DNA of 64,000 nucleotides from positions 11,784,962 through 11,848,961 of the forward strand of contig CM025850.1 in NCBI GenBank assembly GCA_003952965.2, given 5' to 3'. Below the pieces are notes generated by a model. It was not told the origin of the DNA, ran no database searches, and was given only the letters and a program-made list of their open reading frames with translations. Shown one piece after another: positions 1 to 11,376 of this stretch; position 1 is the first letter of the stretch, and the number at the start of each line of letters is the position of its first letter. The position numbers were made by a program, and so were the translations under genes. Source of the DNA: Morella rubra (lineage: Eukaryota; Streptophyta; Magnoliopsida; Fagales; Myricaceae).

Positions 1-1107
1 CTTGGGGAAGGGCATTTATAATGGGGAGGGAAGTAGATATAAGAGGGTTTCTTAGTCCAAGAGGTAGTAGGGCTGTGGCACATGTTTGCAGATGATAGCA
101 ACTTTAGCTGCTCTAATGCAGCAAAAATAAAAATCCTATGCTTAATTGATGGAAAAGTGGTTCAAAATAAAAAGGTTGTGTAAACGCAGCACTAGAAACA
201 CAATGATTGATGGTTTTTGAGTTCAGTGACTAGTCTAGTAGTAGGTCTGAGGGGGAAAATAGTTGAGAGGAGAGACGGTGTGATCGCTTCTAGTATTTGT
301 CATTGGTTCTCCACAGAATGATTGAATAGGATGTTTCTCAGAGAATTTGTGCAATTTTTCCTAAAAGAAAAGAAGAAAGAAAAAATAGGAAAGAACAAAG
401 AAAAGAATGATCTACAAAAAGAATCTAGCAGTGGAAGAATGTAACTGGCTTGTTGTATGATCAATAAATTCTAGATAAGTGACAGAATTCCAGATAGATA
501 AATATCGTATCGATGTGCAATTTATTACACACGTTGGCTAATCAAATACAACACGCGCACACATGAAATGAGTTTGACTGAAGTGAAATCTTGAGATGAT
601 GTTGAATGAAGGATTGTCTTTCCAACCTTCGTTGAGTGGGTTCAGTTTCTATGATCTTGATGGTTATGCTACCTCATGTGCAAAGAAATAATTAGTCCAT
701 TTAAATGTCCAATTAACTTGCTTCAAAATCAACTCTGAATTGATGTGCCAAGGAATTCTGTCCCAATGATGTAATGATACATTATACTTGCGGAAATTAA
801 GTTGCAATAAAGGCAAAGCAGGCACCTTGGGCCAAGCAAGCAGTTATATTATTGAATGCTTGAAGTAATGGCAAAGCAAACAAAAATACTTGGTTATATA
901 TCCGTTTCAGTTTTTTCTCCGCCCATTGTGTGGCAATTCTTTAGTCGCAGACATGTTTTAACAATTTATAAGAGGAAAGACCAAACAAGATGGCTGGCAC
1001 CATGTTGAAAATCTTCTCTCTTTATGCTTGTGGAAGTGCAGCTTTTGTGTATGTCCGGCTGAATGTAATGTGTTCTCCAGCTGATTCTTCCAATGCTACC
1101 CTTTCAG
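1..1107 (+). other. Intron sequence of the first gene, upstream exons outside the window
   Basis: No open frame here continues the protein that starts at 1108. The stretch ends in a good acceptor (pyrimidine-rich, then CAG at 1105-1107). Relatives of this protein have a long N-terminal part before the VEKAFREGTARQ segment, and I cannot find it here. The simplest reading is that the whole stretch is one intron and that the earlier exons lie to the left. It contains an A-rich run near 365-415 but no recognisable element. Confidence 0.6.
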
Positions 1108-3643
1108 GTTGAAAAGGCTTTTAGAGAAGGAACAGCACGTCAAAATGCACACAGCATCTTTGTGTGCCTTGCGCTAAAACTGCTAGAAGAACGTGTTCAT
1201 GTTGCATGCAAAGAAATCATCACATTAGAAAAGCAGGTCTTGATATTTGTCATTTTCAGTGATAGGTTTCGGTGAAAACAGGTTAGATAAGCCATTTACC
1301 TGGAGAAATTATTCTCACATACGTGTTTTTTCCCTACAGATGAAACTTCTTGAAGAAGAAGAAAAGGAGAAGCGTGAAGAAGAAGAACGCAAAGAGAGAA
1401 GAAGAACAAAAGAAAGAGAGAAAAAGCTCCGAAGAAAGGAAAGGTTAAAAGAGAAAGAAAAGGATAAAGAACAAAAATGCTCTGAGTCAAATGAAACTCC
1501 TTTCCATCCTGATGTCTCAAAGGAAGAATCATCAATTGAGGATCCAACTAATCCTGTCAGCTGCCGGGATTCAGTTAACGAAGGTGTTACCATTCTAACA
1601 AGGCCTGGATATCCTGATCTTCAAGAGGAATTTTCAAAAGGGCATAGTACTTCGAGAATGCAAGACCACTCTTATGATAGTCTGGATGGGGAAGTTATCA
1701 GTGGAAAAGACTGGAACGGTACTTTCTCAGTTGAGCAATTGAATTATTCTCGTCGGAGACTAAAATTTCGTAAAGAAGTTCAACTGGATCAATCTTTGAA
1801 GTGGTCTGACAGACGCCGATACACAGCTGTAGAATGCGGGCCTGTGGTCAATAGATCCGAACCCAGATACTATGGTGATAATTTTGAGACTTCTTCCAGA
1901 GGCGTCAACGGATCTAATAGGTCGTTAAGAATGAATGCTCCAAAGTCCAATGTTCGACATTGTGGCACTAAGTTTAACGACAAATTTTCCAGCAACCGAT
2001 TAAGTGACAGATATGACCTCCATTCTTGTAGCTGCAACCAGAGCAATGAATATCGAGCAAGGGTTGATCCACATATTTCTACTGTCAGACAAAGTCGGGA
2101 GATCAAATCTTCTTGTAAGTCGGAATCTGCATTGGATATGTCCAAGCAATTTTATCGTGGTAACAAGTATAATCAAACAGAGTACTTACGTGATGGTTGT
2201 GGAAGACCCAAAAATAAAGTCATTTCAGGGAACAACCCTCCTGGCAAGGACGTTCTTCATTCCAAGAAAGTATGGGAGCCCATGGAATCACAGAAAAAGT
2301 ATCCACGGAGTAACTCAGACTCTGACATTACATTGACATCAACTACTTTCAAGGTTGAAGGGTCAGAACCTGATACTAACCTTATCAAGTCATCTCCTGA
2401 CATGTGTTTTCGTGAACACAGTGAAGATTCGGCTGATATTGACCACGAGGATAGCAATTCAAAGGAATCAGGACACTCTAGCACAGAAACTGATGGGCCA
2501 TGCGAGAACGGATTCAATGTGGGGCGGAACAACCAATGCAACTCAACCGAAGCTGCTCCTGAGGAAATTGGATTATGTATCAGTTCTGCACTGAATTCTG
2601 ATAAATCTCCATCTATTGAAACCTCGGATACCACCGTGAGTAGCACATTCAGTTCCGATAACTTCTCATCATGCCCGAGTGAGGGCGACAGCAATACAGT
2701 CTCTTCGAACAATGGAAATCTGGAATCCTCTTCCACATCTGATTCAGAAGATGCCAGCCAGCAATCAGAAGGAAGAGAAGTATGTACTCAAAATGGCTTC
2801 TCAGAATATCATGAAGTTGGGATGGAGAAAAAACGGAGTTCAAATGGTGGGGAGGTTCTGGAAAGCAGCGCATCAATTGGTCCTTCGCTGAATGGAGCAG
2901 GAAATAGTACTCAGGGAAAACCACCAACAAGAATTTCACAAAATTTTGATAACGGATTGTCCTCTGTAAGCAATGGTTCTCAACCTCAAGGCATGCTTCC
3001 TCCAATGCATAGCCAGAACATACACTACCCGATGTTCCAGGCTCCTTCAACAATGGGTTTTTACCATCAAAACCCAGTTTCATGGTCTGCAGCTCCTGCT
3101 AATGGATTAATGCCCTTCCCCCATCCCAACCAGTATTTATATGCTGGCCCTGTCGGATATGGTATAAATGGAAACTCACGCTTCTGCATGCAGTATGCTC
3201 CTCTGCAGCATCTAGGTACCCCCGTATTTAATCCAAATCCAGTCCCAGTTTATCATCCTGTTGCCAAAGCTAATGGCATTAATGCTGATGAGCAAACTCA
3301 GATATCTAAGCCAAGTGCAGGAAAAGAAGCTTTTCATGAAGCTCAGGCAGAGAGATCGCATCCAAAAGAAGCACCGCAGAATGAAGTTGGGCAAAATGAG
3401 AATTCTGCCAAATTGCATACCGGGGGGAACACTGGGTTTTCCTTGTTCCATTTTGGTGGGCCTGTAGCTCTTTCGACTGGATGTAAATCTAACCTCGTGC
3501 CTCAGAAAGAAGGGGTTACTGGGGATTTGCCTCAAGAATATCCAACAAATCATTTTGAGAGTGATCATTCAAAGAAGAAAGAGAGTACTGTGGAGGAGTA
3601 CAACTTGTTTGCTGCGAGTAATGGCATAAGGTTTCTCTTCTAA
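1108..3643 (+). CDS. Charged coiled-coil, low-complexity protein (plant family often labelled stress-response NST1-like), 5' partial
   Basis: Two exons are visible: 1108-1236 (43 codons) and 1340-3643 (767 codons plus TAA). They are joined in phase 0 by a GT-AG intron (1237-1339). The first exon encodes VEKAFREGTARQNAHSIF and ends in EIITLEKQ. The second opens with a strongly charged helix (MKLLEEEEKEKREEEERKE, then RRTKEREKKLRRKER) that should form a coiled coil. A long Ser/Asn-rich disordered region follows, then a Pro/Tyr/Gly-rich part (about 3000-3270), and the end is YNLFAASNGIRFLF. This order and the two conserved ends match a conserved plant family of unknown biochemical function; the NST1-like label is a database habit, not a demonstrated role. 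The N-terminal exons are missing, so the product is incomplete. The several long minus-strand frames over this exon are shadows. Confidence 0.88.
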
Positions 3644-4767
3644 TATAGTAATGAGAAGCTGTGAGGTGGTTTTCAAGTATTTTAGTGCCTATATTTGCCA
3701 GTGGAGGTTTCAGCACTCTGTAATTCGGTACACAATAATCTTCAGAAATTCCAATTTTAGCTTACAGTACTTTAGTTGATTTTTATCCTACTTCTCTCAT
3801 TGTTTTTCCTAATGTAGAGAGAGACAGAAAAAAAAGAAAACAATTTCGAGAGTGCATAATGTTTGAAGAGTTTTCTGTATGAGGTCAGTTTCTTTTTTTA
3901 ATGAATGAATCATTTGTTGGTATGAAATTGGTTTCTTGGATTGTTGGAACTGAAGCAGTTCATCTGGAATGCTTATTACACTGTCAATACATTACTCAGG
4001 AAGTTTGCTTGGCTCATGAATGTTTGGCGAATCTTCCGTTTTTGAGGTCTATTATCTTGACTCCTTGATCAAATTCTTCTAATTCTTCAGGATCAACATC
4101 TTTTGCTGCTGTGGAAGTCTCTCTTTATTTATACCGGACATTTGCTTTTCAACTGATGGTTGTCTTCAATTCCGATGTCTTGTTCAGATGTTGTAGACAG
4201 AGCTGTAGAATTTGCCTCACATGCTTTTTACTTCGTCTTGTTACTATCATGACAAATTGAATTATTTTTTTTCTAACCGATTGTCCAGATTAATTTACGC
4301 GCATCTCAACTAATCCTGAAATCTGTATAATCCCTCCATTCTACACAAATCGAACAATTATCAGGTCAAAAATTTTAGAAGTAGCCCAAAAAAGTTAGTA
4401 ACACTATGAAACTTAGACCTTGGATCAGGCTACTTCTTTTACTTTGCCATGACCACTCTCCTACCTTTGATCATGTAAAAGGTGAAACAGTATCCGCTTC
4501 ATTGGTGCATTTCAATAAAGGTTTACTTACACTGCACTGCAATGATTTCTGTCGCTTGGGAGGCAATATAACTACTGTAAAATTGAGAAATTATACCAAA
4601 GGTGATAATCTTAAGGTTTTTCCAAAGTAATATTTTGATAATCCCAACCAATCAAAAAGACACATTTATGTTCTCTTTTGATGACCGTCACCCTGACACC
4701 AATTGCCACGATGAAACCTTTCCATGACCCAGGAAATCAATACAATAGTTGGGGTACAAATCTTTTG
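3644..4767. other. Convergent intergenic interval, 3' UTRs
   Basis: Tail-to-tail space between the plus-strand gene ending at 3643 and the minus-strand gene ending at 4768. It should hold both 3' UTRs. It is T-rich on the plus strand just after 3643. The open frame at 4406-4630 resembles no known protein. No repeat or RNA gene seen. Confidence 0.6.
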
Positions 4768-6022
4768 TCAATTTCTTGCCTTGGAGAATGTCAAAACAGC
4801 AAGATAAAGATCAGGCTCATCTACAAATTCAACCATGTCAAAAGAATGGTCAGATGTAGCTTTCTGCAAGGTCGTCTTATCGGGCAAATCAGAAACGATG
4901 ACGTCTGGATACTGTTCTCGCTGCTGCTTTAAGACCTCTCTTCCTTGGGGATGGCTGATAACCACTCTCGCACCTGTACAAGCAACAGAAAGAACTCAAC
5001 GCAGGAAGCAGTCATACAAAAGAAAAGGAAGATCCTGTCATCATTTTGACTTCATCATCTTCCTAAAGAACAAAAGTAGTGCAAGTGACTACAGAATTTG
5101 TGACAAAAAAAAAAAAAAAAAAGACTACAGAATTTGTGGTCGAAAGTTGAACATGTCGAGATCCATGGTCTATACCAAAATAATAACACCTTCAATGGGT
5201 TGAGTAATTGAGTTCAGCATAGGACCAGATGAATAGTGAAAATCCAATTTCTGTTCGCATTTTTTCCTTTTTCTTATAAACAAATAAATCTCTTGCGAAG
5301 AATTCCACCTTGAGAAATGAGACAGTCAAGGGAGGCTGCTGCTCTAACAAGAACCTATGCAGTCTAAGATAAATACCAGCCCACAAAATTGCTGCTGAAA
5401 AATTACCTGGCGAACAACGTTTTGCAAGTGCTCCGAAAATCTGGTCAAGCTTAAAGGGCAAAGCAGGCAGAAAGTAGAGGAAAACCACATCTATTGGTGC
5501 CCACTTCTCTGGTGCATGTGGCAGTTCTCCTTGCCAACACTTAACCTTGTCATATTTCTCTTTGATGCAAGCTAACAGAAGAAGTGAATCGTGGACGATA
5601 AGCAGAAGGTTGCACGGTGATGAATCAACCAACCGATCCACAAATCCTTCGGAGCCAATTGAAACCAAAACCTTGGAAGTTTCTTCAATCCTTCCCGCAG
5701 AAATAATTCGATCAATATTTTTATTACAGTCATCCCTGGACATCAAATCATCGGAGTCGAGAAATGACCAATCCTTTTCAACAAAGTCTTCGAAGTTAAT
5801 TACAGATACTGCTCCCTCATTTGGAGGAACTGTAGCACCTACGGAAGACTTTTGAGCCCGCAAAGAAATTTGTGAAATGACTGGAAATGAGAGAGCAAGC
5901 TGAAGACCACGACGACGATGAAAGTCCTGGCAGAAATTTTGTGCTTGTACTTGAAGACATGGTGTGCAATGCCACCTAGGTGATGGGAGATGGACAGAAC
6001 TCGGTGAAAAGATGGAATTCAT
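4768..6022 (-). CDS. Conserved plant protein with methyltransferase-like C-terminal part, probably organelle-targeted
   Basis: Two coding exons on the minus strand: 6022-5407 (616 nt) and 4973-4768 (206 nt). The GT-AG intron 5406-4974 splits a Gly codon in RCSPG|ARVVISHPQG. The joined product is 273 aa. The ATG at 6022 is preferred; the longer open frame upstream to 6085 begins only with GTG. The N-terminus (MNSIFSPSSVHLPSPRWH) is Ser/Pro-rich with few acidic residues, as in plastid or mitochondrial transit peptides. The core (LLLIVHDSLLLLACIKEKYD, then WAPIDVVFLYFLPALPFKLD and VVISHPQGREVL) has the hydrophobic strand pattern of a Rossmann/SAM-methyltransferase fold. I recognise it as a conserved single-copy-type plant protein of unproven activity. 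A clear SAM-binding GxGxG loop is not visible, so catalysis is uncertain. Confidence 0.8.
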
Positions 6023-6380
6023 GATAGAAAATCTATGGATTTCCTTCCAGGGATACTCCTGGTAGAAGAGAAGCAATTTGAGCACACTCGAAACCTATCC
6101 TCCAAAATTCAAATTGAAACCTAAAATTAAAACCCAACCAAAACTCAACACACTTTCCAAACAATCCCATAAGACAGACCATTTATACAGGAAATGACCC
6201 ATAAGATATATGCAGAGAAATGGAGAATGACAGAATTCTAACCTTGAGTGCAGCAAAAGGCCTCCTACGACCTTGAGATCGACAGAATTCTCACACTTTC
6301 AGCTAGAGATTGAGAGTTCCAAGGAAAAAAGCTACAGATGAGAGTGTAGAGACTGGCTTCGTCGTCACTGAAACGGATCC
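6023..6380 (-). other. 5' UTR of the minus-strand gene, with an intron
   Basis: Upstream of the ATG at 6022 the minus strand shows an acceptor (TTTTAG ending at 6121) and a donor (CTCAAG|GTTAG, GT at 6242-6241). They suggest a 122-nt 5' UTR intron at 6242-6121 and a non-coding first exon running to about 6300-6380. The transcription start is not determined. Inferred from splice signals only. Confidence 0.45.
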
Positions 6381-6808
6381 CTAATTCAGGGCCTTATCCC
6401 ATTAGTCATGGTCTTTTTGGCCCTTTAATTTATTATGGGCCACACGTCCACGAAAACATTTGGGGGCACAAAATGGGCTTAAGTGAGTGAGGATGGGTGT
6501 TTTCTCCCGAGAGGCTGGAAAATCGGGATACAAATGGTCCAAATCAAACTCCATAGTCCATAATCCCGAATAGTCGTACAATATCGATCAGGATTTTCTG
6601 TGTCTGCCTCTTTTCAAATTGCCGATGCAATTGGAGAGGAAATCTACCGTGTATTCTAATCCCGTACAATATATACTCACACGGTACCTAACCACTGAGA
6701 TTCTGAGATCTCGAAATTACTGTGCTAAAATCGGACCAAACCAACGGAACTTTTCCTAGAAAAACACTTTCCCGACGTTTCCCACGTCCCAAACGCCCAC
6801 CCACTCCC
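6381..6808. promoter_or_regulatory. Shared divergent promoter region with TATA-like box for TMCO1
   Basis: About 430 bp separates the inferred 5' UTR of the minus-strand gene from the plus-strand TMCO1 start, so both promoters must lie here. A TATA-like ATATATA sits at 6669-6675, about 135 bp before the ATG at 6809; this fits a short TMCO1 leader. No clear TATA box is seen for the minus-strand gene. Confidence 0.4.
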
Positions 6809-7384
6809 ATGGCCACGCCCCAGCTCTTCGCGTCCTTCAAGTACGCCGACAGTCTCACCGTCGTGGCCATCTCTTTCTGCACCGCCATAGTGTGCGAGGC
6901 CATTTCTTGGCTACTCATCTACCGTACCAACTCCTACAAGTCCCTCCGTTCCACAATCGACAAAGCCGCCAAGAAGCTGGAGACGATGAAGACGGAATCC
7001 TCTGCCAAGATCGCCAAGAAATCCAAGACCAAGAAGATTGACCGCGTGGAGACCAGTCTCAAGGAGTCGAGCCGCGACCTCTCCCTCTTCAAGTTCAAGT
7101 CCGGCGCCGTCGTTGCCTTTGTCCTCTTTGTTGTCTTTGGTTTACTTAACTCTCTTTTCGAAGGCAAGGTCGTCGCTAAACTACCTTTCAGACCTTTCGG
7201 GATCGTCATGAAGATGAGTCACAGAGGTCTGCAAGGTGACGATCCCACCGATTGTTCCATGGCATTCTTGTACTTCCTCTGCTCGATTAGCATTCGCACC
7301 AATCTGCAAAAGTTCTTAGGGTTTGCACCACCTCGTGGCACCGGCGCCGGCTTCTTCCCCATGCCGGATCCCAAAACAAATTGA
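6809..7384 (+). CDS. TMCO1: TMCO1 homologue, ER calcium-load-activated channel / Oxa1-superfamily protein
   Basis: Intronless, 191 aa, close to the 188-aa human protein. The frame is open from 6722, but the ATG at 6809 (MATPQLFASFKYADSL) is where homology begins. Visible parts: a first membrane segment at about residues 12-38, a Lys-rich coiled coil at about 42-90 (STIDKAAKKLETMK, then KKIDRVETSLKE), a second membrane segment at about 97-117, the conserved KLPFRPFGIV at 124-132, and a third hydrophobic segment at about 150-163 (DCSMAFLYFLCSISIR). The tail FAPPRG...FFPMPDPK is typical of the family. Animal TMCO1 sits in the ER membrane, limits calcium overfilling and belongs to the multipass translocon. 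The same location is inferred here. An AATAAA at 7596-7601 is a candidate poly(A) signal. Confidence 0.95.
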   Translation: MATPQLFASFKYADSLTVVAISFCTAIVCEAISWLLIYRTNSYKSLRSTIDKAAKKLETMKTESSAKIAKKSKTKKIDRVETSLKESSRDLSLFKFKSGAVVAFVLFVVFGLLNSLFEGKVVAKLPFRPFGIVMKMSHRGLQGDDPTDCSMAFLYFLCSISIRTNLQKFLGFAPPRGTGAGFFPMPDPKTN

Positions 7385-10300
7385 TCTGGTTCACCGCTAT
7401 TCTTCCTCTTTCTCTTTTTTTTTTCGCTTCTTCTTTTGTCTCAATATTCAAACTAGAATTTTACTATCAGGATTATATGGAGCTGACTTTTGTTAAATTT
7501 GAGTTCTTTCTGAATTGTCTGATTCGCTAATGAGAAGCAGGATCAATATGAATGGTAATTGAGGTGAATTTGACTTTGCTTCAACTTTTGTGTGAAATAA
7601 ATGCTGTTCAGTTATGCCATTTCCTAATGCAGTTAATCTAGTTTTCGGCGACGATGTGCAATTAGTTTTCCAGTTGTGTTTATGGTGGATTATTGCGGTT
7701 TCTTAAATATAATGCAACTGTGACAGTGTCACCTGGATTTGTTTGCGTTTTATTTGTCACAATACCTCTATGCCAGTTCCATTGTGTTCAAATCAGTTTT
7801 TGGTTTCCTTGAACGTTTAGCTTTTGTTATCTCATTATAGTATACAATTACTAATAGCACATGTGAAACTCTCCACTTCACATTCTCTCGCTGAATTTTC
7901 CAAACAGTGGATTTATCTTGTCGTGAAAGGATAGAAGGGGCCATTGTCTGGTGCACTGGTGAAAGCCTCTGGCTGCAACTGCAATGCATTTTCTAGTCTT
8001 GAGAGTGGCCTCCCAGGACCCGTTTAAGTGGGACTAGCATTTGGAAATAGCCTTGTAGATTAGCGAGACTAAAGAAAAAAAAAAAAAAAAAAAAAAAAGC
8101 ATGGAAATCTATTGGTGTAGACCAATCGGAATTGCCTCCTAGGATATAGAATTGCTTCAAGAAGTCCAATAGAGGTGCCCTATTTGATGTTTACTATAAG
8201 GTCAACGCAGCTTTTGGAGGAAAGGTAAACTTTTTTGCATAGAGACATAAATCATATATCAAACATTCTAGACGTAGAAATGAGGATAAATTTCAGATCC
8301 GTTAGAAGACTCTCACATCTTAGTGAGTTCTAGAGAACTCAAAAAGCATCAGCAATGGAAGTTTAATCCCTTTTTTTGTTGCATAGAATGTGTCTTCAAC
8401 TCTGCCTAAGTTGGGGGGCGATTGAGGCATTTGTGAGTCATGGTTTGGGGTCTAATCTCATCTTAACTGGTTCAAATATAAAGTCGAGTATGTGAATAAA
8501 CCAATGGTTGACTCTATATGAAGAAAGTATACTATCTCATTTGGAAGAAAGAACATCTTAGAAGGAGATTGACAAACTCTGCTTTGATCATTGCGGGGGT
8601 ATGTTAGCATTCATGCTTGTCTACAATTTGTGGCTTTATACAAAAGGATGTGAGCGGAAATGTAGGTTCCTAGTATGCAGTCACAACTTAGTAATCTATC
8701 CTGATGCTTAGAATAAAGGAAGACAATTTTATATGTGGTGCACTTCGGATTAAGTAGAAGGTGTGCATGTCCCTGAATTAGGGGCCACTTTCATTCTTGT
8801 TTCCAATTGTTAGGTCAGATTTGTAAGGTCACACGAGTCACTTTGCCTTTTGGGTCGATACTTTTGTATTGTGTATGTGGTGGTTGGGATTTAATCCCTC
8901 TTATTTCCTTTTAGCTTTATCTTAGGTTGAATTTGAAGTGAGATCAATCCTCTGATAGTTATATTGGTTTGTGGCATCCTAGAGTCAAGAAGACTGTTTG
9001 TTCTTTTGCTTTCAATTTAAACTTTTTTCCTTTTATCGACCAAGAGGGATCGCTTTTTGGTATCTACCGAGTGTTCTTTCTTTTTCCCGTCTGCTATTGA
9101 TTACAGGGGTTCTCAATATGCCCCTGCACACAAGTTTTCCTAACTTCTTGATTGGTATTGCACCTTTGCTGCTAATTTCTCGTGTCCAATGATGCTGTTG
9201 GTTGTATTTTATTTGTTGCCTATTATGTGACAAACTGAGGCTACTTGGTTTGGAGTTGTAAATTACCACCAGGCTCAAAAATTCAGTTCAGAAATTGGTC
9301 GGCTTGGGTCTACTTTTGTAATCGGTGTAGAACTATGCTCTGGCTCTTCTGAGTACAGGCTAGACTCTAGATAAATCATAAATGGTAGGCATCATGTCTT
9401 CCTCCCCCACCTTCAAACCTGCCAGCCCTACCCATTGTGAGCATGGCATAGAAGACCTGATCTAGATCATGCTAATGTGTACGTAGTTGTTGCAATTGAG
9501 ATACAAAGCATCGACTCTCTACTTCTCCCTTTTGGTGCAAAGAGAAGCATCATATTCTTTGTATCCACGTTAATTTTAGGTACCAAACTACAACAGTCAT
9601 TAACTCAATCTTGAAGATATGGCTTAGGGCCAACATGGCCACTAGTCTTTCAACTTTTCTCTTTGAGGTTGATACTTTGCGTCAGTCACACTCACGTACA
9701 ATAAGTTAGAGGTTAAAGTGGGTGCTAACAACAAGGAGATGAACTGGACTATTTTCTTGATTTAGCTTACTTGATTTAGTTGTTAAAGGTGCTGTGTTTA
9801 TTTGAATTGTTGCAAACATTTAGGAGAGACTGGGGTCTAGTTTTTAGGATAGTTTGTTTCTATAGGAATTTAAATTGGAATGTACGTTGAAAGATAGCAA
9901 ATAAAAAGTTATCTTATTTTGTGGTACATTTTCACTCTAATAGGAGTTTTTTCGTCCCGCACCGTCTGTGACTCTGTCTATTCTTCAGAAATATTGCAGT
10001 CGCGAGATTTCGGTGACCTGAAAGTAATATTCAATTTCAGGTTGTCTTTTGCATTGTGGAGATAAAAACGATCGGGCAGGCCAACCGTCATTGTCGTTTG
10101 AAAATGATTTGTGGCCTCTAGATGGAGGCCTTTAGGGCCTGGCCGATTCTTAACGTGGATACAAAGAATATGATGGGGGGTCTTGTTTACGCTAGCAGCA
10201 GGGTGGAATATGTTCAAACCAGAAAAATTAACTCCGTTCTACGGTAAATAATAGAAAACAGAATAAAAATAAAATTCTTGAAATACGAGCATCTTTGCAT

Positions 10301-10588
10301 TTATATGAAGAGATATCATGTGTTGACCGAAAGAACAAGGAAGAAGATGGGGAATGGAAATAAATAGGTAAATATGAGGGGTAGGTTATTGGATATCTGT
10401 TTATCCAGGCTTTTGTTTGCCTGAGGAATTTTCTTAAAATTTTGAGAATCTTTACTTTATTGAGATTTATTGGGGTTTATGAAAAGTAGAGTGTGTATGT
10501 GTAAAAATTAAAAATTTTGAAGTATGTTTATTTTGTTGGAAATTTTCATGCCCCAAAATATTGGAGAAACAAATGTCACCTTAGTAAC
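7385..10588. other. Intergenic, no gene supported
   Basis: The first ~250 bp are the TMCO1 3' UTR. The rest has only short random frames. A run of about 27 A residues lies near 8072-8098; I could not find a polymerase III box or target duplication that would make it a SINE tail. The 8 bases at 10581-10588 are the left target-site duplication of the hAT element that follows. Confidence 0.6.
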
Positions 10589-11368
10589 TAGGGGTGTTCA
10601 TTTTCACCGGCGGTGGCGGTTTTAATCGCTAAAACCGCCACCGCTACCGGTACCGTAACTAGAAAGTGCGGTTATTGTGCCTTAGCAGTGCGGTGGCGGT
10701 GTCAAATATGTGATTCCGTCAATTTGCGGTGACGGTGACGGTTTTCGCCAAACCGTCACCTACACTACCGTTAACCCCATAGTTGAGACTTAAGATGATT
10801 ATTGATTATGTGACATACTTTTGTTGGCTTTTGTTGGAATATTTTAGTTGGTTTATGTCACATTGTTGGACACTTTTATTAGACTTTAGTCTTTTATGCT
10901 TGAATATGATATTATGTTGGACTTTTGGACAGCTTATTATATTTGTTATGATTATTAATGATTATGATATTATGTTTGAATAGTTATGATATTTATTTGA
11001 TATGATTATTGATTATGATATTATGTTGGAAATTTAAACAGGTTATGATATTTGAATGATTATATTTGTTGCTTATATATAGGCATCAAATGGTCTTAAA
11101 GGTCCAAAAAAAATCCAAGGAAAATAGCCCAAAACAGTGAAAAAAAAATTGAAAAGCCAAAAAAAAAATCTATTTTTTTTGGACTAACGGTTATACGGTT
11201 TAAGCGGTTATCGTATAACCGTTACCGTTAATACCGTCACCAGTAAGGGCGGTTATTGTGCCTTAGCGGTGCGGTGGCGGTGTCAATTATGTGATTCCGT
11301 CAATTGCGGTGACGGTGACGGTGACGGTTTTCGCAAACCGTCACCTACATTACCGTTAACCACTCCTA
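10589..11368. mobile_element. Non-autonomous hAT-type DNA transposon, 780 bp
   Basis: The element starts TAGGGGTG and ends CACTCCTA, imperfect terminal inverted repeats of hAT type. It is flanked by a perfect 8-bp direct repeat, TTAGTAAC, at 10581-10588 and 11369-11376; 8 bp is the hAT target size. The two ends share a direct repeat of about 112 bp (10668-10778 and 11249-11362), rich in GGTGACGGT and GGCGGT units. The middle (10785-11090) is AT-rich with repeated ATGATATTATGTTGGA-like units. It has no transposase frame, so it must be moved by an autonomous relative elsewhere. Confidence 0.88.
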
Positions 11369-11376
11369 TTAGTAAC

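Noticed and set aside
1296..3716. Several long minus-strand and alternative-frame ORFs (for example 2257-2736 and 2649-3083)
   Set aside because: They overlap the convincing plus-strand exon, mirror its codon structure and have no recognisable domains.
6023..6085. Longer N-terminus for the minus-strand methyltransferase-like protein
   Set aside because: The extension begins with GTG and is separated from the inferred 5' UTR intron by a short leader; the ATG at 6022 gives a normal transit-peptide-like start.
6722..6808. 29-residue N-terminal extension of TMCO1
   Set aside because: The open frame starts before the homologous MATPQ region and lies in what should be the 5' UTR; the product from 6809 already has full family length.
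8065..8105. Poly(A) run as the tail of a SINE
   Set aside because: No A and B boxes and no flanking target duplication were seen.
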